From Simonsiella sp051414845 (lineage in GTDB: Bacteria; Pseudomonadota; Gammaproteobacteria; Burkholderiales; Neisseriaceae), in the NCBI GenBank assembly GCA_051414845.1, contig CP183313.1:434001-498000 (forward strand): a stretch of DNA of 64,000 bases. Direction: 5' to 3'. Position 1 is the first letter of the stretch; the number at the start of each line of letters is the position of its first letter. The position numbers and the translations under genes are program-made. The notes under the pieces were generated by a model. That model was given only the letters and a program-made list of their open reading frames with translations, made no database searches and was not told the origin of the DNA. Shown here piece after piece: positions 1-7,353 of this stretch.

Positions 1-53
1 TGCCTGAAACGTTTTTATTCAAAAATATAATAAAGATAATAAGATTTTAAACC

Positions 54-746
54 TTATGCCGTGTAACCACGTCGCCCAAAAATCGCGCTGCCCACGCGCA
101 CCATCGTTGCGCCGCATTCAATCGCCAATGCCATATCGTTGCTCATTCCCATAGATAAAGTATCTGCTTGTGGCACAAGGGATTGAAGTTGCAGCAATAA
201 TTGTTGCATGGTTTCAAATTGTTGGCGCACAATTTTTGTGTCCTCCGTATCTTGCGCCACGCACATTAAACCGCGTAAGTTTAAGTTTTCCAAAGATAAA
301 ATATGTTTTGCGAGCGGTAGTAGCTCATCGGGTGCAATACCGTGTTTGCTCGCCTCGCCCGAAATATTGATTTCAATTAAAACATTTAAAGGCGGTAAAT
401 CGCTGGGGCGTTGCTGATTTAAGCGATTGGCTAATTTTGCGCTGTCTAATGTGTGCAACCAATGCGCGTGTTCCGCAACGGCACGGCTTTTGTTGCTTTG
501 CACATTGCCAATCACATGCCAAACCAGCTCGCCGCAATCGGCTAAATCGCTGACTTTTTGCTGCCATTCCTGAATGTAATTTTCGCCAAAATCACGTTGT
601 CCAGCCTGATAAAGCGCACGAATATCGGCGGCAGGAAAGGTTTTGCTCACGGTAATAAGCTGCACTTCATCTTGCCGCTTGGCATGTACTCTGGCGGTTT
701 GGATTTGGTTTAAAACGGTTTGATAACGCGAAAGTAGAGCGCTCAT
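54..746 (-). CDS. yggS: YggS/PROSC family pyridoxal-phosphate homeostasis protein
   Basis: This 230-residue protein has the length and fold signature of the YggS/PLPBP family, cytosolic PLP-binding proteins that buffer pyridoxal phosphate rather than catalyse a known reaction. The expected PLP lysine is K35 in LITVSKTFP, followed by the conserved DFGENYIQEW block and WHVIGNVQSNK. The C-terminal part carries LSMGMSNDM and the phosphate-binding end VRVGSAIFG. The ATG at 746 is chosen because the family starts shortly before this point. A DUS and a small unknown gene lie immediately upstream. In many proteobacteria yggS sits beside pilT or proC, but neither is visible here. The family call is firm; the cellular role is inferred from the family. 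Confidence 0.93.
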   Translation of the reverse strand: MSALLSRYQTVLNQIQTARVHAKRQDEVQLITVSKTFPAADIRALYQAGQRDFGENYIQEWQQKVSDLADCGELVWHVIGNVQSNKSRAVAEHAHWLHTLDSAKLANRLNQQRPSDLPPLNVLIEINISGEASKHGIAPDELLPLAKHILSLENLNLRGLMCVAQDTEDTKIVRQQFETMQQLLLQLQSLVPQADTLSMGMSNDMALAIECGATMVRVGSAIFGRRGYTA

Positions 747-761
747 TTGGGTTTCCTTTTT

Positions 762-1070
762 TCAGGCTGCCTGAATATTCAATTGATTTAAAACTTTATC
801 AGGCTCTGTTTCAAAATGTGCAATGGATTGCAGCAAGGCATCACGCGTTTTTGGATAGAGCCGATATTGTTGCTCAACAAAGCCCCATTCTTCATTGATT
901 TCCAGCAGCGTTAAGACAAAACACGCTTCGTCTTTTTCATACACGACATCGTAAATATAACGCGCATCGGGCGATGCACCTGCCATCAGTTGTGCACGGG
1001 CGTAGGCGGTTTGGTTGTGTTCGTTGGGTTCATCATTGGGAAGATGGGATGTGGTTTGCCAAGTGGTCAT
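762..1070 (-). CDS. Conserved hypothetical protein, 102 aa
   Basis: This is a small acidic, soluble-looking protein with no signal peptide or membrane segment and no motif I recognise. It reads in the same direction as yggS, which follows 15 bp downstream, so the two may be cotranscribed. The last codons fall inside a DUS: reading minus strand, cag gca gcc tga gives the ending Q-A-A-stop, so the uptake sequence supplies the stop codon. The ATG at 1070 is the only good start. Codon use matches its neighbours, which supports a real gene. The function is unknown. Confidence 0.6.
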   Translation of the reverse strand: MTTWQTTSHLPNDEPNEHNQTAYARAQLMAGASPDARYIYDVVYEKDEACFVLTLLEINEEWGFVEQQYRLYPKTRDALLQSIAHFETEPDKVLNQLNIQAA

Positions 1071-1137
1071 TTTGATTGTTGCTATGTTGGGTAAACGGTT
1101 TCAGGCTGCCTGAAAAGTTTGCAAAACCTTTACTGCC

Positions 1138-1240
1138 GCCATTCCCGCTTAGGCGGGAATCCATGTTGGCTATTCAGTTCGCTATTTTTATCAGGTATTT
1201 GTTTAGATAAATCATGGATTTCCGCCTGCGCGGGAATGAC
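1138..1240. repeat. dRS3-flanked neisserial intergenic repeat, copy 1
   Basis: A perfect dRS3 unit (ATTCCC-N8-GGGAAT) at 1141-1160 faces an inverted copy with one mismatch at 1218-1237. The roughly 55-bp core between them closely matches the core of the element at 30328-30425. This is the layout of neisserial intergenic mosaic elements, in which dRS3 units bound a variable repeat sequence. Confidence 0.8.
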
Positions 1241-1254
1241 GGGTGGGATACATT

Positions 1255-2328
1255 TCAGGCAGCCTGCAAAACATACAAAAACGTCGTTTCTTGTTGCCGC
1301 GCAAAAGCAAGTGGATTGCTGCTATCTTGCGCTTTGGCGTGTTGCGGTTTTGCGCTTAATGTATCCACAACTTGCCAATCAGAATCGCTAAACCATTGAT
1401 TTAACTGATTAGGTTCACGCAAACCGAGATGTTCGGCTAAATCGGACATAATCAACCACAGTTGTCCTTGCGGATTCAAATGCGCGGCGGCTTGTTGCAA
1501 TACGGCGCGTAACATCGCGTGTTGTGGGTCGTACAGTGCGGTTTCTATGTCAGAAGTGGGTTTAGTGGGTAGCCACGGTGGATTGCAGATGATGATGTCA
1601 GCAGTTTCGGTGGGTAATAAATTTTGTTGCAACACCTTGATTTGTTTTTGAAAAGCTAAACGCGCAATATTCGCTTCGGCAGTGGCAATGGCGCGTGGAT
1701 TGGTGTCGGTTGCCCAAATGGTGTCTATGCCTCGTTGCGCCAACACCAGCGCGAGTACGCCGCTGCCTGTGCCGATGTCTATCGCGGTGTACGCATTTTC
1801 AGGCAGCTTGGCTTGAACAACCAAATCCAAATATTCGCCGCGCAAGGGCGAAAATACGCCGAATGGGACGTGGATTTTGGCATTAAGGGCGGGAATGAAC
1901 ACACCTTGTTTGTGCCATTCGTGCGCGCCGATGTAGCCGAGCAATTGGTTGAGCGGCAACAAAAAGGCTTGTTGGTTGGCTTCGCTGAATACGTCTTTTA
2001 AGGCTGCCTGAACATCGGGTGCGCGTGGTAAGTATAGTTGAAAATTAGCTTGAATTTCAATGAGTAAACTATTGATTAAGCGCGCTTGTTGCGATTGCGC
2101 TAGGCGGTATTTGTGGAAGGTTTCGGCAGGTGTATCACCTGTTTTGGCGGGTTTGCGGACGCGCTTTTTTAAGGCGGCGAGCAGTTGTTTACCTTGATGA
2201 AAATCGCCACGCCAAATCACGCCTGTGTCGTGTTGGGCGTGTTGCTGCAAAGTTTGCGCCGACATTTGCGCGCTTTCTATAAATTGTTTGGGCGGTTTTT
2301 GTTGGCTCTCGTTGCGGTATTCGGTCAT
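1255..2328 (-). CDS. Class I SAM-dependent methyltransferase
   Basis: The protein has an N-terminal region of about 170 residues with no recognised motif, then a Rossmann-type methyltransferase domain. Motif I is AIDIGTGSGVLAL and motif IV is CNPPWLP. An NPPW/NPPY motif IV is typical of N-methyltransferases acting on protein glutamine, RNA or DNA bases (the HemK, RlmG and RsmC-like group), so a translation-related substrate is plausible but unproven. I chose the ATG at 2328; an in-frame TTG at 2361 would add 11 residues. The 3' end reads into a DUS, giving the C-terminus Q-A-A-stop. A DUS inverted pair (2366-2396) separates it from the gene upstream. The enzyme class is sure; the substrate is not. 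Confidence 0.8.
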   Translation of the reverse strand: MTEYRNESQQKPPKQFIESAQMSAQTLQQHAQHDTGVIWRGDFHQGKQLLAALKKRVRKPAKTGDTPAETFHKYRLAQSQQARLINSLLIEIQANFQLYLPRAPDVQAALKDVFSEANQQAFLLPLNQLLGYIGAHEWHKQGVFIPALNAKIHVPFGVFSPLRGEYLDLVVQAKLPENAYTAIDIGTGSGVLALVLAQRGIDTIWATDTNPRAIATAEANIARLAFQKQIKVLQQNLLPTETADIIICNPPWLPTKPTSDIETALYDPQHAMLRAVLQQAAAHLNPQGQLWLIMSDLAEHLGLREPNQLNQWFSDSDWQVVDTLSAKPQHAKAQDSSNPLAFARQQETTFLYVLQAA

Positions 2329-2401
2329 GGCTTTTTGTGGTGATATTTGGGCGTTTTGCAAAGGTTTCAGGCTGCCTGAAACGTTTCAGGCAGCCTCGTG
2401 T

Positions 2402-3073
2402 TTACGCGTTTTGCGCTTTGGCTTTTAATGCGGCTTGCGCGGTGGGGTTTAAAATTGGTTCGCCGATTTTGTGCAGCGTGTTGAAATCGGTGTGTTCAAA
2501 CAGTTTGTCTTGCCCTGGAATGCGCAACAGCGTGTTTTGTTCGTATGACCATGTGCCATCGTCGTGAATGGTAACTGTGATGGTGTAACTCTCTGTTTTG
2601 AAAGCTTGTTCCAAAAATGGATTGGAGGAAATGCCGTTGGTGTCCGAGCCACGACGCGCGGTGAGTGTAAAGGTTTTGGCGTCTGCGCTGGCGTTGCCAA
2701 CTGCCATCGCGGTTTGTCCGCGCGGGATGGACAGGGTTTGGATGATGTTGCCTGTTACGGGTTCCCACAGCCAGTAGCCGACTTGGTCGTGGAAGGTTTC
2801 GTCGGCGTCGGGTTCTATAATGTGAATGTGGTAACGCAAGCCGTAGTAGATTTGCGGGCCGTTGGCTTGTGCGTCAATCGGGTGCATTTCAATGCGCTCA
2901 ATATAGGGCGAGTCTTCGGGACCGTCGGCTTTAGGACTGGTGTCCATGCCGTTTTCGCTGAGCCACACGCCCGCCAGTGGCGCAAGCGGGCCTAAATGGG
3001 CAAGCGTGTCGCTGTCGGCTTCGCCTTCGGTGTAGATGTCGTCGGGGTATTGGTATTCTTTGTAGCCGTTCAT
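2402..3073 (-). CDS. Heme-binding beta-barrel (nitrobindin/FABP-like) family protein
   Basis: The 223-residue protein has no signal peptide and opens with LGPLAPLAGVWLSENGMD, which resembles the start of nitrobindin/THAP4-like beta-barrels, where a G-x-W motif follows a short helix. Alternating beta-strand patterns continue through YYGLRYHIHIIEP, FHDQVGYWLWEP and the C-terminal SYTITVTIHDDGTWSYEQ. In known members, heme iron is bound by a histidine near the C-terminus; candidates here are in FEHTDFNTLHKIG. A strong ribosome-binding site (AGGAG) precedes the ATG at 3073. The family assignment rests on overall pattern, so heme binding is an inference. Confidence 0.6.
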   Translation of the reverse strand: MNGYKEYQYPDDIYTEGEADSDTLAHLGPLAPLAGVWLSENGMDTSPKADGPEDSPYIERIEMHPIDAQANGPQIYYGLRYHIHIIEPDADETFHDQVGYWLWEPVTGNIIQTLSIPRGQTAMAVGNASADAKTFTLTARRGSDTNGISSNPFLEQAFKTESYTITVTIHDDGTWSYEQNTLLRIPGQDKLFEHTDFNTLHKIGEPILNPTAQAALKAKAQNA

Positions 3074-3137
3074 GTTGTTCTCCTAATTGTGTTTAAACAG
3101 GGTAATTATAGGCTTTTTGGCGTGCTTTTTGTAGCGT

Positions 3138-3926
3138 TTAGGCTGCCTGAAAACGCGGAAATTTGTCAAACAGGCGATAGAAGTTTTCGGTGGTTTGCGC
3201 GGCTAAATCTGCCAAGTTTTCGCCACGTAATTGGGCGAGAAATTCGGTGGTGTGCAACACATAAGCCGGTTCGTTAGGCTTGCCGCGATAAGGAACAGGA
3301 GCGAGAAAGGGTGCGTCGGTTTCTACCAAGATGCGGTCGGCTGGGCAATATTGCGCGGCTGCCTGAATATCGCTGGCGTTTTTGAAGGTAACTATGCCCG
3401 AGAATGATAAATAACAGCCCAAATCCAGCGCAGCTTTGGCGAAGGCAACATCTTCAGTAAAACAATGAATCACGGTTTTTTCTGCACCGTGTTCGCGCAA
3501 TAGGCGCAGCGTGTCTTCGCCCGCTTTACGTGTGTGCACAATCAGCGGCAAATTGGTGGCTTTGGCTGCCTGAATGTGCGTGATGAAGCGATTGTGTTGC
3601 CACATTAAATCGCCGCTGCACCAATGATAATCCAAGCCTGTTTCGCCAATGCCAACGACTTTCGGGTGCGCGGCATGGGCAACGAGTTCCTCCAAACTAA
3701 ATTCGGCGGCGGTTTCGTTATCGGGATGAATGCCAACGGTAGCACAGATGTTGTCGTGTGCTTCGGCAATCTGGCGCACTTCATCAAAGGTTTCGCGGCT
3801 AACGCTGATGGCAAGTGCTTGTTTGACATGATTTTGCGCCATGTTGTGTAAGACTTCGTCTAAGCGATTGGCAAGTCCGTCAAAATTGAGGTGGCAATGG
3901 GAGTCAATTAAGTGCATATTTGGCAT
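3138..3926 (-). CDS. tatD: TatD family metal-dependent hydrolase (DNase)
   Basis: TatD proteins are TIM-barrel metal hydrolases with 3'-5' exonuclease activity on DNA. The metal-binding H-x-H lies at the start in LIDSHCHLNFDG. Further ligands and signatures are GIGETGLDYHW, LIVHTRKA, VIHCF and the C-terminal VETDAPFLAP. The length of 262 residues is normal. A second in-frame ATG at 3917 gives the more usual start M-H-L-I-D-S-H-C-H, so the first three residues are uncertain. The stop codon comes from a DUS (ending F-Q-A-A-stop). It lies downstream of holB and pilZ on the same strand, an order also seen in Neisseria. Confidence 0.93.
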   Translation of the reverse strand: MPNMHLIDSHCHLNFDGLANRLDEVLHNMAQNHVKQALAISVSRETFDEVRQIAEAHDNICATVGIHPDNETAAEFSLEELVAHAAHPKVVGIGETGLDYHWCSGDLMWQHNRFITHIQAAKATNLPLIVHTRKAGEDTLRLLREHGAEKTVIHCFTEDVAFAKAALDLGCYLSFSGIVTFKNASDIQAAAQYCPADRILVETDAPFLAPVPYRGKPNEPAYVLHTTEFLAQLRGENLADLAAQTTENFYRLFDKFPRFQAA

Positions 3927-4002
3927 TTTTGAGTTGAAATGGTTTTCAGGCTGCCTGAAGGGATAGGCAGCCTGAAAAGATAAGGTATTGAGTTGGATAG
4001 AA

Positions 4003-4395
4003 TTAAAGCGTATAAGTTGGGCGTTCGTTTTGCAGCAAGCCTGTTAAAATCGCTTCAATAATCGCTTTGGCTTTTAAACCGCTTTCATCGTTGGTAAACG
4101 CTAAGCCAATCCCTTTGGGGCGACCGCTCGCGCTGGGGTTGGCATTAATCCAACAAACGTTGGTTTTGATGAATAATTTTTCAGTTTTACCAGGGCCAAC
4201 CAATTCCAAAACCAGCAAAATTTCTTCGCCCATGGCAAATTTGTCGTCGGTTGGTAAAAACACGCCGCCGAATTCAACAAAAGACATATAGCTGGAATAA
4301 ATAATGGGTTTACTTTCCAATCGTAAACTCATCATGCGACCAGGTGCGCCGCCTGCGGCTGGAGCTGGTGGGGGAGTTTGAGGTGCTGCGCTCAT
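4003..4395 (-). CDS. pilZ: PilZ domain protein
   Basis: This 130-residue protein matches the neisserial PilZ type, required for type IV pilus biogenesis in Neisseria and Pseudomonas. The N-terminal stretch rich in Pro, Ala and Gly precedes a single PilZ barrel with YSSYMSFVEFGGVFLPT, NVCWINA and KGIGLAF. Pilus-assembly PilZ proteins of this kind lack the R-x-x-x-R and D/N-x-S-x-x-G signatures needed for cyclic-di-GMP binding; I see neither here, so it is probably not a second-messenger receptor. A good ribosome-binding site (AAGGAAA) precedes the ATG. It sits between holB and tatD in one minus-strand run. Competence through a pilus fits the DUS-rich genome. Confidence 0.9.
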   Translation of the reverse strand: MSAAPQTPPPAPAAGGAPGRMMSLRLESKPIIYSSYMSFVEFGGVFLPTDDKFAMGEEILLVLELVGPGKTEKLFIKTNVCWINANPSASGRPKGIGLAFTNDESGLKAKAIIEAILTGLLQNERPTYTL

Positions 4396-4463
4396 GGGGT
4401 TTCCTTCTTAAAATAGGGTTTCAGGCTGCCTGAAAATGGCTGCCTGAAATTTATGGCAACGGT

Positions 4464-5447
4464 TTAGCGTGCTTTTTTGCTCAAAACCGTCAAATATTCG
4501 CTTAATAAAAATTCGGCCTGCATTTTAACATTGAGACTGTGATGTCCGTAAGGTTTCAGGCGATTTAGCGTCTCGATTAGCGCAAAAAGTGTGGCAGGAT
4601 TGGTTTTTTGTGCCACTTTTGCTACGTTTTGGGCATGTTGCGGATAGTACAAGGGGGCGATTTTTTGTGCAGCAAGGGCAACATCAATCAGCCATTTGTG
4701 CAACCAATCCAGCAAAACCGCCAGCGGCAATTTGAATTTATCAAACTGCGCCGCATAATCCAAAATTGCCAGCAAACGTGGTGCGGCGAGAATTTCCAGC
4801 AATTCTTCGCGCAATGCGTATTGTTCGGGTGCGGGTTCAAAGAGCGGTGCGCCGCTATGAAAAGCCAATAAATATTCTGCATTTTCAACTTGTTGCGTAT
4901 GGAGATAACGCATCGCTTCATCGTGATTGGGCGTGGGCAACACAAAGGTGCGGCAACGGCTTTTAATTGTCGGCAACAAGCGGTCGCGGTTGTGTGTAAC
5001 CAACAGAAAAATCACGGCTTCGGGCGGCTCTTCCAGCATTTTCAACAGCGCGTTGGCTGCCTGAATATTCATGCTTTCGGCAGGATGAATCAACACCACG
5101 CGCCGTCCGCCACGCAGCGAAGATTGTGTGAGCGGTTCTAAAATCGCGCGCACGGAATCTATTTTAATATTCAATAATTTACGCGAAGAAGCTTCGGTAT
5201 CGGGTTCTTCGGGCGTGAGTTCGTAAAAATCGGGGTGCGCGCCTTGGGCAAACAAGTGGCAAGATGGGCAAGCGCCACAAGATTCGTGGTTATCGCACGG
5301 TTGTTCACACAATAAAGCCTGCGCCAACACGCGCGCGAAGGCGGTTTTGCCTGTATTTTCTTTGCCTGCAAAAAGCCACGCATTTGGCTGGTTGTGCCAA
5401 TGTGCGGTTAATTGTTGCCATGCGGCTTGTTGCCAAGGGTAAATCAT
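4464..5447 (-). CDS. holB: DNA polymerase III subunit delta' (clamp loader)
   Basis: HolB is the delta-prime subunit of the clamp-loader complex that opens the sliding clamp and places it on DNA. The AAA+ fold is shown by the P-loop-like GKENTGKT (residues 28-35), the zinc-binding cysteine cluster C-G-A-C-P-S-C near residues 57-63, LLKMLEEPPE and the sensor-region motif IKSRCRTF. The C-terminal third carries the helical collar. The length of 327 residues is normal. Downstream come pilZ and tatD on the same strand. Upstream, after a DUS pair, lies waaF in the same direction. Confidence 0.95.
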   Translation of the reverse strand: MIYPWQQAAWQQLTAHWHNQPNAWLFAGKENTGKTAFARVLAQALLCEQPCDNHESCGACPSCHLFAQGAHPDFYELTPEEPDTEASSRKLLNIKIDSVRAILEPLTQSSLRGGRRVVLIHPAESMNIQAANALLKMLEEPPEAVIFLLVTHNRDRLLPTIKSRCRTFVLPTPNHDEAMRYLHTQQVENAEYLLAFHSGAPLFEPAPEQYALREELLEILAAPRLLAILDYAAQFDKFKLPLAVLLDWLHKWLIDVALAAQKIAPLYYPQHAQNVAKVAQKTNPATLFALIETLNRLKPYGHHSLNVKMQAEFLLSEYLTVLSKKAR

Positions 5448-5497
5448 ATAGGTTTTCTTTCAGGCAGCCTGAATATTGTTTTCAGGTAGCCTAATCA

Positions 5498-6502
5498 TTA
5501 TTCTCTCAATAAATCAATGACTTTTTCAGGCAGCAATTGATTTAAGCAATTGGTGTGTCCCAATGGGCATTCACGCTTGAAACAGGGACTGCATTCCAAA
5601 TTCAGTGTGGCAATGTGTGCTTTATCTGACAAAGGCGGCGTGTGTTCGGGGCTTGAAGAGCCGTAAACCGCAACCAATTTTCTGTCCAAAGCCGCCGCAA
5701 CGTGCATTAAACCGCTGTCGTTGCACATCACGCCGTCTGCCAAAGCCAGCAAATCAATCGCTTCATTTAAATCGGTTTTGCCACATAAATCCACGCAAAG
5801 GCTCCCTGAAAGCTGCTGAATTTCCGCTGCAATCGGCGCGTCTTTATGCGAGCCAAACAGCCAAATTTGCCAGCCTTGCGCGGCATAAATTTTAGCGGTT
5901 TGCGCGAAATGACGCGCGGGCCAACGCTTTGCGGAGCCGTATTCCGCGCCAGGACAAAACGCCAAAATCGGTTTATCTGTGTGTAAACCATATTTTGCCA
6001 ACGCCGCTTCTTGGCTGCCTGAATCAATCTGCAAACGCGGCTGCGAGGATATGCCATTAAACGCCTCTTGACGCTCGTGCGCCAGTGCGGTGTATCTATC
6101 TACCATCAAGGGCAGTGCGGTTTTGTCCAATTGGCGAATGTCGTTGAGCAACAGATAACGGCTCTCACCTATATAACCTGTACGCTGTTTAATCTTCGTT
6201 GCCGCCGCAATAATGCCTGATTTGAGCGAGCCAGGTAATACAATCACTTGGTCATAACCACGTTGTCCCAAAGCCTTGCCCACGCGCCAACGCTCACCCA
6301 ATGCCAGCGCGCCATGCCCAAACGGATTGTCCAAAATCTCGCGAATTTCGGGCATACGCGCAAACACGGCTTGCGACCACTTGGGCGCAAACACATCAAT
6401 CACGCAATCGCCATGCAATTCGTGCAAACGGCGATACAGCGGCTGCGTCATAATGCAATCGCCAATCCATGAAGGAGAAATAATGAGGATTTTTTTGGAC
6501 AT
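5498..6502 (-). CDS. waaF: Lipopolysaccharide heptosyltransferase II
   Basis: WaaF (RfaF) adds the second L-glycero-D-manno-heptose to the inner core of LPS/LOS on the cytoplasmic face of the inner membrane. The GT-B glycosyltransferase family 9 signature is clear: an N-terminal KILIISPSWIGDCIMTQPL, the central FCPGAEYGSAKRWP, and the donor-binding MCNDSGLMHVAAAL near the C-terminus, followed by CSPCFKRECPLGH. I chose the ATG at 6502, giving 334 residues; an upstream extension would read through intergenic and DUS sequence. An internal DUS remnant encodes part of a D-S-G-S linker. Function is well supported by family motifs. Confidence 0.94.
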   Translation of the reverse strand: MSKKILIISPSWIGDCIMTQPLYRRLHELHGDCVIDVFAPKWSQAVFARMPEIREILDNPFGHGALALGERWRVGKALGQRGYDQVIVLPGSLKSGIIAAATKIKQRTGYIGESRYLLLNDIRQLDKTALPLMVDRYTALAHERQEAFNGISSQPRLQIDSGSQEAALAKYGLHTDKPILAFCPGAEYGSAKRWPARHFAQTAKIYAAQGWQIWLFGSHKDAPIAAEIQQLSGSLCVDLCGKTDLNEAIDLLALADGVMCNDSGLMHVAAALDRKLVAVYGSSSPEHTPPLSDKAHIATLNLECSPCFKRECPLGHTNCLNQLLPEKVIDLLRE

Positions 6503-6558
6503 GGTTTTTGTGGTTTTAGCTGCGCTGAACTTTGTTTCAGGCTGCCTGATAATGTTAA

Positions 6559-6879
6559 TTATGAAGAAATTGCACGCCAATCGCGCTCAAAAGTTTCTGG
6601 GTTATGAAGCTGCTTGGTGGACTTAATCATCAAAATATACAAATACTTATCATCTAATTGATAAACAATCCGATATTTTCCCTGAATAGGGTGTAACTCG
6701 CGTGTATTGGCTACAATTCCAGCGCGTCCCATATAAGGATTGGCTGCCGCCAATTCAATAACACGGTTAAACTCTTGATAATATCGCTCAGATGAAGCTT
6801 GTCCTGCATACTCTTCAATCATTTCCATAATATTCAATAGATTATGTTGCGCCAGCAATGATCAAGAAATTGTTTTCAT
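6559..6879 (-). pseudogene. RelE/ParE-family toxin, interrupted at codon 6
   Basis: From an internal TTG at 6858 the frame is open for 99 residues and looks like a RelE/ParE-type toxin, with NLLNIMEMIEEYA, NPYMGRAGI, RELHPIQGKYRIVYQL and YILMIKSTKQ. The natural start appears to be the ATG at 6879, which overlaps the antitoxin stop in an ATGA junction. Read from there the sequence is M-K-T-I-S-stop, with TGA at 6862-6864. A single G-to-A change of TGG (Trp) would explain it. The full toxin is therefore probably not made unless the TTG is used. With the damaged antitoxin upstream this looks like a decaying module. The exact toxin subfamily is not certain. Confidence 0.7.
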
Positions 6880-7140
6880 TGTGAAGCCTTACGCGCACGC
6901 ACTTCCATCATTTTTGCGCGCACATTTTTCATTACTTCTTCATGACTGAGCACTTCTCCAGCCGCAATTTGCCGCGCGTGCTTGCGCCACACCTGCGAAA
7001 ATTTCAGCTTCTTCTTGTTTATTTTACATATATTGGTCAAACATATCCAATAACAAATGCTGGCGCGACTTGCCTGTACTTTGTTCCAATTTGCTCAATG
7101 CTTCTGTACGGCTATCGTTTAATTCAATTTGTGCCAACAT
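6876..7140 (-). pseudogene. Antitoxin remnant paired with the RelE/ParE-type toxin
   Basis: A strong ribosome-binding site (GAAGGAG) precedes the ATG at 7140. The frame opens as MLAQIELNDSRTEALSKLEQ and runs through a ribbon-helix-helix-like start, but hits TAA at 7024-7026 after 38 codons. Coding sequence resumes, first in the same frame (N-K-Q-E-E-A-E-I-F-A-G) and then in another frame as GEVLSHEEVMKNVRAKM, ending at TGA 6876-6878. The total length is not a multiple of three, so there is one nonsense change plus one net single-base frameshift. The C-terminal SHEEVM pattern is typical of antitoxins paired with RelE/ParE toxins. It overlaps the toxin start by 4 bp. Confidence 0.65.
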
Positions 7141-7187
7141 TGTTAACTCCTTCAATCAAGATTGAATGTTTCAGGCTGCCTGAAAAC

Positions 7188-7353
7188 TAAGAACCCGTGT
7201 TCATAATCTTAATAGTTTGCTTTTATCGCCACTTCATGCGCCTACTGCGTTGGCTTTCTACGCCGATATTTCAATATTGGCATAAAAATCCTCCTTGTAT
7301 TCGCAAGAATTGACAATAAAGTCAATCTATCAATCTTACGAACACAGGTTCTA
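7188..7353. mobile_element. Miniature inverted-repeat element A, copy 1 (~166 bp)
   Basis: The ends form a terminal inverted repeat: TAAGAACCCGTGTTC on the left and, read inward from the right, TAGAACCTGTGTTC. The interior is closely similar to 31246-31412 and has no coding capacity I can see. Shared interior blocks include TTGCTTTTATCGC, CCTACTGCGTTGGC and CTTGTATTCGCAAGAAT. The right terminus supplies the TAG stop of ribF. No transposase is present, so this is most likely a non-autonomous element. I do not recognise the parent insertion sequence. Confidence 0.75.

Noticed and set aside
1119..1391. 90-codon plus-strand frame
   Set aside because: It runs through the dRS3 repeat and antisense to the methyltransferase gene.
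4766..4966. Plus-strand frames antisense to holB
   Set aside because: They are shadows of the holB reading frame with no start signals.
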